Origin: JAXGTD01 sp040775095
Lineage (GTDB): Bacteria > Pseudomonadota > Gammaproteobacteria > Chromatiales > Chromatiaceae
Assembly (NCBI GenBank): GCA_040775095.1
Contig: JAXGTD010000127.1
Location: 1 to 11,834 of the forward strand
Length of the DNA stretch: 11,834 nucleotides
Direction: 5' to 3'
Position numbers and translations under genes: made by a program. Below are positions 1 to 7,314 of this stretch, piece after piece (positions within the stretch are counted from its first letter, which is position 1; every line of letters starts with the position of its first letter). Below the pieces are notes generated by a model. That model was given only the letters and a program-made list of their open reading frames with translations, did no database searches and was not told the origin of the DNA.

Positions 1-626
1 AGATCCTCACCGAGGCCGCCGCGGTGGGCGATGCGACCGCCCGCACGATCCTGTTCCACACCAGAGCCAAAGAGGCCTTCTACTACGAGAACAGCAGCTG
101 GCGGCGTCACCTGAACTGGCAGCGCGGCTTCACCGGAGGCTATGACTTCCAGTCGCAGCCGGGTGTCGCCGATTTCGACGCCGCGACCTTCTACTACACC
201 CTCGCCATCCTCGTGACGCCGGCGATGGAGGAGAAGATCATTGGCAAGGGCTCGCAGTACGCCTGGACCGCCCGCGATGCCAACGGCCAGCCGTTTGACG
301 GCGGCAAGACCTACCGGTTGCATCTGCCCAAAGACGTGCCGGTGAAGGACTTCTGGTCGCTGATCCTGTACTCGGATCAGACCCGCTCCATGATCCAGAC
401 GGACCAGCGGCATCCGGCCGTATCGAGCCAGGAGAAGGACCTGATCGTCAATGCCGACGGCTCGATCGATGTCTGGTTCGGCCCGAAGGCGCCCCAGGGC
501 AAGCAGCCGAACTGGGTCCAGACCGTGCCGGGCACCGGCTGGAACGTGGTCCTGCGCCTCTACGGTGCGCTGGAGCCCTGGTTCAACCGGACCTGGCGGC
601 CCGGGGAGATCGAGCTGCAACCCTGA
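1..626 (+). CDS. DUF1254/DUF1214 family protein, C-terminal part (5' end outside window)
   Basis: The reading frame is open from base 3 to a TGA at 624-626, giving about 207 visible residues. The frame continues upstream without a convincing start (the GTG at 24 lies inside conserved-looking sequence), so the gene is cut by the window edge. The visible part looks like the DUF1214 domain that normally follows DUF1254. It has an aromatic-rich segment (FYYENSSWRRHLNWQRGF), then a beta-rich stretch with GKTYRLHLPKDVPVKDFWSLILYSDQTRSMIQT (positions about 317-410), and ends with the typical W-x-x-TVPGTGWNVVLRLYGALEPWFNRTWRPGEIE block. Proteins of this family are usually exported and have no established enzymatic role. 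The family assignment is from remembered motif pattern; function is unknown. It is separated from the next gene by about 800 bp and is probably not co-transcribed with it. Confidence 0.85.
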   Translation, partial: ILTEAAAVGDATARTILFHTRAKEAFYYENSSWRRHLNWQRGFTGGYDFQSQPGVADFDAATFYYTLAILVTPAMEEKIIGKGSQYAWTARDANGQPFDGGKTYRLHLPKDVPVKDFWSLILYSDQTRSMIQTDQRHPAVSSQEKDLIVNADGSIDVWFGPKAPQGKQPNWVQTVPGTGWNVVLRLYGALEPWFNRTWRPGEIELQP

Positions 627-630
627 TCCT

Positions 631-665
631 TCCCGGGTCCGGGTCACCGGTCCGGCCGCCCGGGA
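631..665 (+). terminator. GC-rich inverted repeat just after the DUF1214 gene, possible terminator
   Basis: TCCCGGG (631-637) pairs with CCCGGGA (659-665), and a nested CCGG-GTCA-CCGG element lies inside. It starts five bases after the stop codon. No T-run follows, so it is not a standard intrinsic terminator. It could be a 3' stability hairpin or a weak terminator. Confidence 0.3.
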
Positions 666-707
666 GGATGTGCGTAGCGGACACCCGCCCGCCACCCGTG
701 AGGCCTC

Positions 708-730
708 GCGCCCAGGCCCTGCCTGGGCGC
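708..730. repeat. Perfect 10-bp inverted repeat with a CCT loop
   Basis: GCGCCCAGGC (708-717) and GCCTGGGCGC (721-730) are exact reverse complements around a 3-nt loop. A flanking CCACC (692-696) can pair with GGTGG (734-738) to extend the stem. No T-run follows. It may be a transcript-end hairpin or a dispersed repeat. Confidence 0.6.
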
Positions 731-1103
731 ACTGGTGGGGAATCTCTGCTTCCCGAGCGCGACGCGGAGAGATCGGGCGGGTACCTTGCCGGCGCGTTGG
801 CGTGGGGGCAAGCGGAGCTTGGGGCCTCGGGAGAGTTTGCGAACGGACCCTGGAGCCGATGGGTTCAAGGCCAATGGCAGAGATCGTCACGATCCTGTCG
901 GCATCAGCGGACGCGCGCTCGAGTGTGCGCGATGGTCTGCCCCGTGGGGAGCGCCCCGGGGAGATCCCGCCCACGCCAACAGCGAGGGGCGCGGCTGGCG
1001 GTTCCGGCGCGAGCGCGCTCTGGCATCGAGGAGATCCTGAACCCACATGCGCGTGCGGCGACGCACGGGAGCGGAGCGGGGCCAGGAACCCGAAGTAGGT
1101 GCC

Positions 1104-1130
1104 GATCCAATGCCCGGAGGGCATTGGATC
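1104..1130. repeat. Perfect 12-bp palindrome with GGA loop, ends in GATC (copy 1)
   Basis: GATCCAATGCCC (1104-1115) and GGGCATTGGATC (1119-1130) are exact reverse complements around GGA. A near-identical element lies at 11378-11404 in the same orientation, with the same loop and the same GATC ends. Similarity may extend upstream, since both copies are preceded by a GGAG-G-G-CC-GGAA-CC-like stretch. This points to a dispersed palindromic repeat family rather than a site belonging to one gene. Confidence 0.75.
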
Positions 1131-1197
1131 AGTATCCCGCCAGGAAATGTTGATTAAAGAAATTTGTCGTCCCGGTGATGGATGGAACGGCATGTTT

Positions 1198-1227
1198 AAT
1201 CGATGCAATCGATTGAAATTGTATATT
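1198..1227 (+). promoter_or_regulatory. AT-rich palindrome beside a -10-like hexamer, candidate promoter/operator
   Basis: AATCGAT (1198-1204) and ATCGATT (1208-1214) form a perfect inverted repeat around GCA. Eight bases later comes TATATT (1222-1227), a five-of-six match to a sigma-70 -10 box. No good -35 hexamer is visible at 16-18 bp, and the palindrome sits where it would be, so an operator or activator site is possible. A second -10-like GATAAT lies at 1313-1318. Either would serve the CLC gene at 1433. Confidence 0.3.
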
Positions 1228-1432
1228 TTTGTGGTTCTCGAATTGCCAGATGCGAGCTGCTCTCATCCATGGATGGATGAAATCAGGCTCCCCCCTGGCG
1301 CGCGTTTTGGCTGATAATACCGGGCCTTGCTCGGGCGCCGCGATTCACCGTGCTGTAATCGGTTCTCGTTTGCATCGGTGCTTGATCCAATAGCGGCTGT
1401 TTATGGCTTAAGGACGCGTTCCCAATTCAGAG

Positions 1433-3685
1433 ATGAAATTCCCCTGGCTGCTCTATCTCGCGGCAACGCTGGTCGGCGTGCTTGCAGGACTGGTCGGTGC
1501 CGTGTTCCACGCGCTGCTGGACCAGGCCAACGCGGCCCGAGGCGCACTGCACGGGCTGCTCGGCGCGGCGCCGGTCCCGGGATGGCTGCTTCTGATGGTG
1601 CTCGGCGCCTTGGTGCTGGTCAGCGCCATGTGGCTCGTGCGTCGCTTTGCCCCGGAGACGGCCGGCAGCGGTGTGCAGGAGGTCGAGGCGATCCTTGCCG
1701 GCCAGCGCAAGCTGCGCTGGCGGCGCGTGTTGCCGGTGAAGTTCTTTGCCGGCATCCTGTCCGTCGGCTCGGGCCTGGTACTCGGACGCGAGGGGCCGAC
1801 GATCCACCTGGGCGCGGCGCTCGGAGAGCTGGTGAGCGAGCACCTGGCGCCGCGTCCCGGCGACAACCATGCCCTGCTCGCCGCGGGCGCGGGGGCCGGC
1901 CTGGCCACGGCATTCAACGCCCCGCTGGCCGCGATCGTCTTCGTGATCGAGGAGCTGCGGGACCACTTCGACTACCGGTTTGCGACCGTTCAGTCGGTGA
2001 TCCTCGCCTGCTGCGCGGCCGTGATCGTCAGTGGCTGGATGCTTGGCGAGGGACCGGACATGCCCCTGCCTGGCCTGGATATGGCGCCGATGGCCGCGCT
2101 GCCGCTGTTCCCGTTGCTCGGTGTCCTGATCGGCGCCCTGGGCGTGCTGTTCAACAAGCTGCTGCTTGGATCGGTTTCCGCGTACCGCGCCCTTGGCAAC
2201 GCGGGCGCCTATACGGCCGCGGGCGTCACCGGCCTGATCCTGGGCGCGCTGCTCTGGTTCGCCCCGGACACGGTCGGCGGCGGTGAGGGTCTGGTCGAGA
2301 GCCTGCTGCACGGCCAGCCAGCCCTGCCATTCCTGCTCGCGCTGCTCGCGGTGCGCCTGTTGACCACGGTCGGCAGCTATGGCGTGGGGTTGCCGGGCGG
2401 CATCTTCGCGCCGATGCTCGCGCTCGGCACCATCTGCGGTGCGGCCTTCGCAGCCCTGGTCTCGATTCTTGTGCCGGCACTGTCGATGGCGCCGGAGGTG
2501 TTTGCCGTCGCGGCGATGGGCGCGCTGTTCGCGGCGACTGTCCGCGCACCGCTCACCGGGATCATTCTGGTGATCGAGCTCACGGATGCGCAGTCCGTGA
2601 CGCTGCCGATCATCCTCACCTGTCTGAGCGCCACCTTCACCGCCGAGAGCATGGGCGGGCGCCCGATCTACAGCGCGCTGCTCGGGCTTGGCGATCGCGC
2701 GCCACCGCGTGCCCCGGTCCGCCGGATCGGCATTGCCGCGATGATCCTGGTCGCCTTCATCGCGGTCGAGCGTATCGACGTGGCCTGGCAGGGCACCGGT
2801 ATGGAGTCCATCGGGACCCTCGCCGAAGGCCCGACGTCCGCGCCCGTGGTCGCCGCGAATCTGGCCCCGACCGCCCCGGTTCCGGGGGGGCAGACCCAGG
2901 CCCAGACCGCGCCGAGCCCGCCGCCGGTGCCGGGTCTGGAGGAACCGCGGCCCGAGCGGCAGGCGGCATCGGGGTCCGAACCGACCCGTAGCGCGCAAGC
3001 CGAGCACCCGCCTCGGGTGGCCAGCGCGACGACCGAGGGCGGCCGGACCGGCGTCCCTGTCGTCACCGAATCGCCCGTGCCCAATCCACCCACGGACCTG
3101 GGGCTTGGCGAACAAGTGGCCTCGGCCGACGAGGCCCGATCCGAACGACCACTTGGTGTGTCAGGGCCGGCCGAGGGTCCGTCGATAGACGAGGTAGCGC
3201 TGAAGGGGTCCCAGACACTGGGCCAGACACTGGGCGAGATGTCGGGCGAGATGTCGGGCCATGCGCCGAGCCAGGCCCAGAGCCATGCGACAGAGGGTGG
3301 TGCAACGCCAGCCATTGGCCCCCCGGGCCAGACATCGGGCCAGATGCTGAGCCAGACCCCGAGCCCGACGCCGAGCGCATTGGCGCCGATCGGCCGCGCC
3401 AATGCGCTCGGCGCCGAGGCGCGCTTCAGCATCCAACTGATCAGCTTCCGCGAGAAAGCAAGCCTTGCGCGATTCGCCCGAGACGAGGGGCTGCTCGGGA
3501 AGGCGCTCGCGCTGGAGTCGATGGGGGAACCGGCGCGCTGGCACGCGGTGCTGCTCGGCGCCTTCGCGGACCGCACCGCGGCCGAGGCAGCCCTGGAAGA
3601 CCTGCCGGCGCACTTGCGACGCCTCTCCCCGATCGTCCGCCCGCTGGGCGCGGGCGAACGTTTGGTGGCCATCGAGGGCCCATAG
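1433..3685 (+). CDS. CLC-family chloride/proton antiporter with C-terminal SPOR domain
   Basis: This 750-residue inner-membrane protein has a CLC core at residues about 1-418. Signature sites are present: GSGVQ at 78-82 (selectivity serine S79), GREGP at 118-122 (gating glutamate E120), the FVIEE segment with E173/E174 (E174 matches the proton glutamate of E. coli ClcA), GGIFAP at 322-327 and the central tyrosine Y413. Retention of both glutamates predicts a Cl-/H+ exchanger rather than a channel. The core ends where simple bacterial CLCs end. The rest is unusual: a hydrophobic stretch at 432-445 after an Arg pair, a Pro/Gln/Ser/Gly-rich linker at about 455-655 with four-residue repeats (QTLG, EMSG), and a SPOR-like domain at about 663-740 (FSIQLISF ... 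WHAVLLGAFADRTAAEAALEDLP), close in pattern to DamX. There are no CBS domains. The ATG at 1433 starts directly before helix A but has a weak ribosome binding site. Confidence 0.9.
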   Translation: MKFPWLLYLAATLVGVLAGLVGAVFHALLDQANAARGALHGLLGAAPVPGWLLLMVLGALVLVSAMWLVRRFAPETAGSGVQEVEAILAGQRKLRWRRVLPVKFFAGILSVGSGLVLGREGPTIHLGAALGELVSEHLAPRPGDNHALLAAGAGAGLATAFNAPLAAIVFVIEELRDHFDYRFATVQSVILACCAAVIVSGWMLGEGPDMPLPGLDMAPMAALPLFPLLGVLIGALGVLFNKLLLGSVSAYRALGNAGAYTAAGVTGLILGALLWFAPDTVGGGEGLVESLLHGQPALPFLLALLAVRLLTTVGSYGVGLPGGIFAPMLALGTICGAAFAALVSILVPALSMAPEVFAVAAMGALFAATVRAPLTGIILVIELTDAQSVTLPIILTCLSATFTAESMGGRPIYSALLGLGDRAPPRAPVRRIGIAAMILVAFIAVERIDVAWQGTGMESIGTLAEGPTSAPVVAANLAPTAPVPGGQTQAQTAPSPPPVPGLEEPRPERQAASGSEPTRSAQAEHPPRVASATTEGGRTGVPVVTESPVPNPPTDLGLGEQVASADEARSERPLGVSGPAEGPSIDEVALKGSQTLGQTLGEMSGEMSGHAPSQAQSHATEGGATPAIGPPGQTSGQMLSQTPSPTPSALAPIGRANALGAEARFSIQLISFREKASLARFARDEGLLGKALALESMGEPARWHAVLLGAFADRTAAEAALEDLPAHLRRLSPIVRPLGAGERLVAIEGP
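3212..3376 (+). repeat. 12-nt tandem repeat inside the CLC linker
   Basis: Two exact copies of CAGACACTGGGC (3212-3235) are followed by two exact copies of GAGATGTCGGGC (3236-3259). Three diverged units follow to 3295, and then four more at 3329-3376 (beginning CAGACATCGGGC and CAGATGCTGAGC). The period equals four codons, so the frame is kept and the product reads QTLG-QTLG-EMSG-EMSG and variants. This looks like slippage-driven growth of a flexible linker. Confidence 0.85.
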
Positions 3686-3907
3686 CCAGGGGCGGCCTGT
3701 CGATCCTGGCACAAAGATGCTAAAGCTTGCGAAGGGGACCTTCCCCGGGCCCCTTGCCGGCAGTCCAGCGGGAACGTAGGCTCCTCCCGGTACCCTGAAA
3801 CGGTGCGGGCGCGATGGGGCACCGATTCGGTAGCGGACAGTGTGGCGCACGGATGCGGCAAAGCGACATCGGGTGTGGCTGCCCGGATAGCTGACAAATT
3901 GGGCGGT

Positions 3908-3914
3908 AAGGAGG
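3908..3914 (+). promoter_or_regulatory. Ribosome binding site that fixes the cti start
   Basis: AAGGAGG lies five bases before the ATG at 3920. It favours that ATG over the in-frame upstream start at 3803, whose extra 39 residues would sit in front of the signal peptide. Confidence 0.8.
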
Positions 3915-3919
3915 TTCTG

Positions 3920-6313
3920 ATGATCCGTTTCCCGTTCGGGCAGGTGCGGCGCGGTGGTTGGCTCCGGTTGGGGCCGGCATTCTGCGCTCTGGTTGGCCTC
4001 TCGGCCGTCGCCGTGTCGGATGACCAGACGCCGGCGAGCGCCACGCTGGCGGCTCCGGGCTATGCCGAGTCGATCCAGCCGATCTTCAACCGCCGTTGCA
4101 TTGCCTGTCACGGTTGTCTCGCCTCGCCGTGCAACGTCAAGCTGGTCTCGTTTCGCGGGGTTGATCGCGGCGGATTCGGGGTCAATCCGTACTCGAGCCA
4201 CTTGGGCGATGCTCCGCGCACCGATATGGACGCCGCGGAGGGTATCGCCGCCTGGCGTCAGCGCGGCTTCTATCCGGTCCTGGAGCGTGTCGGAACGGAT
4301 GAACAGAGACTGGACGGCTCGCTGCTCTACCAGATGGTCGCCGCGGGCATGCGCCATGGCCCGGGCTTCAGCCGCGAGGCACTCGAAGGGTTGCATCCCA
4401 GCCGCTTCGACTCCCGCTGCGCGGCGACTCCTGAAGCCCTGTCGGCACTGCTCGAGCAGCACCCGGCCGTGGGAATGCCTTTCGGGCTGCCCGCGATCTC
4501 CGCGGAGGACTTCGCGACGCTGCGCTCCTGGGTGGCGGCCGGCTCGCCGGGACCGGATGCCGCGACGAGGCAGGGGACGCTGCAGGTGGTCAATCCCGCG
4601 GCGGTGGCCGCCTGGGAGGCATTCTTCAACGCCGATGATCCGCGCGCCCGGCTGGTCAGCCGCTACATCTTCCAGCACGTGTTTCAGGCGACCATCGTAC
4701 TGACGGACAGCCCGGGCGATCGGTTTCGCCTGGTGCGTTCCAGTACGCCTCCGGCCCGGGCGGTCAAGGGGGCCGATGGGACGGTGCAGGTCCAGATCCC
4801 GCCGGTCAAGATCATTGGTACCGGGCTGCCCTACGATGATCCCTACAGCTACGCGGGTGTCGACAAGTTCTGGTACCGGCTCCAGAAGCGCACCGAGCCG
4901 CCGGTGCAGAAGGACCACTTCATCTGGCGCCTTTCACCCGGCGACATCGCGCACCTCGAGCGGCTCTTTGCCCTCGACAGCGGCGCCGGCTGGGATGCCG
5001 AGGCCGACCTGGATCCTCCCTACGGCATTGAGAATCCGTTCGTCCAATTCGCGGCGATCCCCGCCGAGTCGCGCTATCGGTTCATCCTCGAGAACGCCGA
5101 GGTGGTCGTTGGCGGTATCACCTATGGCCCTGTCTGCAACGGGCAGACCGCCACCTACGCGGTCAAGGATCAGTTCTGGGTCTTGTTCCTCGATCCGGCC
5201 CATGACCCCTCGGTACAGGAGCCGCTGCTCGGTCTGGACGACCCCGCGACCCTGATGGACCGCTCGGTGCTCGGCAACGGCGCATACCTGGACGCCTTCG
5301 CCGAGACCAAGGCCCGTCTGGCCCCCGAGGGCTGGTCTATGGATGCGATCTGGGATGGCGACGGCGACAATGAGAACGCCTGGCTGACCATCCTGCGTCA
5401 CGAGACCAACGTGTCGGTGCTCAAGGGCGCCCGCGGCGGCCTGCCGCGTACCCTGTGGCTGATCAGCTACGCGGGATTCGAGCGCATGTACTACGACACC
5501 GTCGCGGGGTTCGCGTACTGGGAGGGCGATCCGAAGAAGCTCGAGACCCTGATCTTCTTCAACCTCCTGCGGCAGGGCTTCGAAGACCATTTCCTGCTGC
5601 TGTTGCCGCGGCGGTATCGCCAGGCAATTCGTGATCGTTGGACCCAGGGCATCGGCCAGATCGGTCTTTATGCGGTGCCCTTTGCCGGCGCGGCACAGCC
5701 GTCGCAGATCGTACTGTCAGGAAGAGAGCCTGTGGCCGCGCTCGCTGGGCGGATCGCCGAGCGCCTGGGCCCGGTAATCAGCGACCTGCCGGACCCCCTG
5801 AACCCCCGGAAAAAACCCGACGTCGATCTGGCCGAGTCCATGCAAGGCTTCGACGACTTCGATCGCGCCATCTCGACGATGACGGCGGTGGACCATCGCC
5901 CCTTCGTCCGCTTCCTGCCCAGTGTCACGGTGGTGCGCCTAAGCCACGATGGTGAGCGGCGCGTCTACTCGCTGGTCGCTAACCGCGCCTTCGCCTCCCA
6001 GTACACCATCCTGTTCCAGGATGGCCAGGCAATGCCGGAAGAGGACACCATGAGTGTCTACCCGACACTGGTGAACGGATTCCCGAATCTGTTCGTGGAC
6101 CTGGATCTGGCCCAGGCGCCGGGCTTCCTGCGCGATCTCTCTGCCGTCGAGACCGAAGCCGACTGGCATCGCTGGAAGAGGCGTTACGGGATCCTGCGCA
6201 ACAGCGAGCAATTCTGGCCGTTCTACGATTGGCTCAACGACTGGAACTTCAGCCAGCGCGGTGACGCCGCCGGCTGGCTCGACCTGACCTACTACGATGC
6301 GCCGGAGCACTGA
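3920..6313 (+). CDS. cti: Fatty acid cis/trans isomerase (periplasmic, haem c type)
   Basis: The 797-residue product matches Cti in length and motifs. Cti converts cis-unsaturated acyl chains of membrane phospholipids to trans without moving the double bond, stiffening the membrane quickly under solvent, heat or other stress. A basic N-terminus and hydrophobic stretch (residues about 9-33, LRLGPAFCALVGLSAVAVS) form a Sec signal peptide. A cytochrome c haem site follows at C60-I-A-C63-H64, within the family-typical CxxCHGC...SPCNVKL segment. Further on, GPVCNGQTATYAVKDQFWVL (near residues 397-416) is a second recognisable Cti block. The reading frame is intact to TGA at 6311-6313. The gene lies 234 bp after the CLC gene on the same strand, so it may have its own promoter. 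It converges on the minus-strand gene that follows. The assignment is from the CxxCH context and overall pattern and is strong. Confidence 0.93.
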   Translation: MIRFPFGQVRRGGWLRLGPAFCALVGLSAVAVSDDQTPASATLAAPGYAESIQPIFNRRCIACHGCLASPCNVKLVSFRGVDRGGFGVNPYSSHLGDAPRTDMDAAEGIAAWRQRGFYPVLERVGTDEQRLDGSLLYQMVAAGMRHGPGFSREALEGLHPSRFDSRCAATPEALSALLEQHPAVGMPFGLPAISAEDFATLRSWVAAGSPGPDAATRQGTLQVVNPAAVAAWEAFFNADDPRARLVSRYIFQHVFQATIVLTDSPGDRFRLVRSSTPPARAVKGADGTVQVQIPPVKIIGTGLPYDDPYSYAGVDKFWYRLQKRTEPPVQKDHFIWRLSPGDIAHLERLFALDSGAGWDAEADLDPPYGIENPFVQFAAIPAESRYRFILENAEVVVGGITYGPVCNGQTATYAVKDQFWVLFLDPAHDPSVQEPLLGLDDPATLMDRSVLGNGAYLDAFAETKARLAPEGWSMDAIWDGDGDNENAWLTILRHETNVSVLKGARGGLPRTLWLISYAGFERMYYDTVAGFAYWEGDPKKLETLIFFNLLRQGFEDHFLLLLPRRYRQAIRDRWTQGIGQIGLYAVPFAGAAQPSQIVLSGREPVAALAGRIAERLGPVISDLPDPLNPRKKPDVDLAESMQGFDDFDRAISTMTAVDHRPFVRFLPSVTVVRLSHDGERRVYSLVANRAFASQYTILFQDGQAMPEEDTMSVYPTLVNGFPNLFVDLDLAQAPGFLRDLSAVETEADWHRWKRRYGILRNSEQFWPFYDWLNDWNFSQRGDAAGWLDLTYYDAPEH

Positions 6314-6341
6314 GCCGGTCGCTCTGGTCTCTCCAACCGGC
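6314..6341. terminator. Short inverted repeat between convergent genes, weak terminator candidate
   Basis: GCCGGT (6314-6319) pairs with ACCGGC (6336-6341), starting directly after the cti stop codon. The loop is long (16 nt) and there is no T-run on either strand. Its position between converging genes is the main reason to list it. Confidence 0.25.
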
Positions 6342-6381
6342 ACGGTGCTTGATAGCCCCGCTTCGCGACAGGACGGGCCCC

Positions 6382-7314
6382 TCAGGCGGCGACCGCCTCA
6401 TCCTCGGCCGTCTCGGGTAGCATCAGCAGGGACCCGAGCAGAAAGCCGGCAGCACCGATGAGTGTGAACACCACGGCGAGCCGACCGGCGTCGAGGCTCG
6501 ACGAGGCGGCCGGCACGGCCGGCACGAACGCGTACAGCGCCGAGACCATGAAGGCGACGCAGCCGACGAGATTGATCAGCGTGACCCACCAAGACAGCTC
6601 GTCGGGGCGCCAGGCAAAGTGCGCGTGACAGGTCTCGGCGAACGCCAGGTAGCCCGAGGCGAGGAACAGGCACGAGCCCACCAGGTCCGGGGCCCAGATG
6701 GCCAGGTCCTGTTGGAGCCAAGTGAGGCCGGGGCGCATCGCGTCGAGGGTGTTGATGTTGAACAGCACCGTGCCGGTCAGCTGCAACGCGGCGCTCAGCC
6801 AGCCGATATCCTTCGGCAGCCAGCCGATGATCGCCACGCGGGGCCCACGGCGCGGACCCTGCGCGGCGAGGGGCGGGGCGTTTGCGGCCTGAAACAGCTG
6901 CAGGTAGGCGGCGGTCGTGAATGGGATCGAGCCGGCAAAGAAGACGGCATTTACCGTGGTGGCGTCGAGGGACCAGTGCCGTGCCAACACGGGCGCCAGG
7001 CTCAGGACGCTGCCCAGGATGAACAACGAGGAACCGAGCGCGAAGATGACCCCGATCCACCAGTTCAGCTCGCAGGGCAGCCACAGGGCGCGCTGTAGTC
7101 GGGCGGAAATGCCGGCCGGGTGACCTCCGCCGGTGGCGTGAAGACGCTTGCGGTGCGTGCGTGAGTGCCAGATCGCCGATGCACCGCCCGGACCCCGGTA
7201 CGAGCGCAAGGTGATGAACGGCCAGGGCCCGGCCGCTTCGACGAGATCGAGTCCTTCCAGCTGATCGGTTGGCTCTGCCACGCTCGGACTACCCGGTGCT
7301 TGGATCGATTCCAT
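6382..7314 (-). CDS. Six-helix membrane protein of uncertain family
   Basis: The frame ends with TGA at 6384-6382. The ATG at 7314 gives 310 residues; an ATG at 7359 would add 15 Arg/Ser-rich residues and has no ribosome binding site, while the chosen one has a closely spaced GAGG. A hydrophilic N-terminus (1-80, with WPFITLRSYRGPGGASAIWHSRTHRKRL) is followed by six hydrophobic segments at about 86-108, 119-141, 170-188, 207-226, 242-264 and 277-298. Recurrent features are a WW pair opening helices 1 and 5, GSSLFxLGS in helix 1, and LTGTVLFNINTLDAM in helix 3. The first and last helices share an LGS motif, which resembles the small YrhK-type membrane domain, but I hold this loosely. No catalytic motif is visible. 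It converges on cti and diverges from pqiA. Confidence 0.7.
   Translation of the reverse strand: MESIQAPGSPSVAEPTDQLEGLDLVEAAGPWPFITLRSYRGPGGASAIWHSRTHRKRLHATGGGHPAGISARLQRALWLPCELNWWIGVIFALGSSLFILGSVLSLAPVLARHWSLDATTVNAVFFAGSIPFTTAAYLQLFQAANAPPLAAQGPRRGPRVAIIGWLPKDIGWLSAALQLTGTVLFNINTLDAMRPGLTWLQQDLAIWAPDLVGSCLFLASGYLAFAETCHAHFAWRPDELSWWVTLINLVGCVAFMVSALYAFVPAVPAASSSLDAGRLAVVFTLIGAAGFLLGSLLMLPETAEDEAVAA

Larger units (their letters stand above)
627..1432. other. Gene-free interval with palindromes and an AT-rich promoter-proximal patch
   Basis: No reading frame here looks like protein: all are Arg/Pro/Ala-rich translations of GC-rich DNA without usable ribosome binding sites. Up to about 1100 the DNA is very GC-rich and full of inverted repeats: 631-665, 708-730, 882-894, a GCGA-capped 6-bp stem at 1052-1067, and the strong 1104-1130 palindrome. 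From about 1141 to 1260 it is clearly richer in A and T than anything else in the window. The last 170 bases lead into the CLC gene. Confidence 0.6.

Noticed and set aside
668..1153. Possible small gene starting at 668
   Set aside because: The ribosome-binding-like GGGAGG abuts the ATG with no spacing, the translation has no domain or signal features, and the frame runs through the 1104-1130 palindrome.
1427..3115. Long open frame on the minus strand opposite the CLC gene
   Set aside because: It is the antisense of a gene with clear CLC motifs; its translation is Arg/Gly/Gln-rich with no recognisable domain, as expected for GC-rich codon bias.
3212..3376. CRISPR-like or satellite array
   Set aside because: The units are contiguous 12-mers in phase with the reading frame, without spacers, so they are a coding repeat.
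3707..3720. Sigma-54-like promoter TGGCAC...TGC upstream of cti
   Set aside because: The GG and GC doublets are nine bases apart instead of the required ten, and there is no TTGC, so it is not a credible sigma-54 site.
3731..3755. AAGGGG ... CCCCTT inverted repeat after the CLC gene as a terminator
   Set aside because: The stem is only six bases with a 12-nt self-complementary loop and no T-run; GC-rich DNA makes this easily by chance.
3803..3919. Longer cti start at 3803
   Set aside because: The extra 39 residues precede a good signal peptide, while the ATG at 3920 has a strong AAGGAGG at ideal spacing.
3161..4918. 585-codon open frame on the minus strand across the CLC/cti junction
   Set aside because: It overlaps two well-supported plus-strand genes and has no motifs, ribosome binding site or plausible composition.
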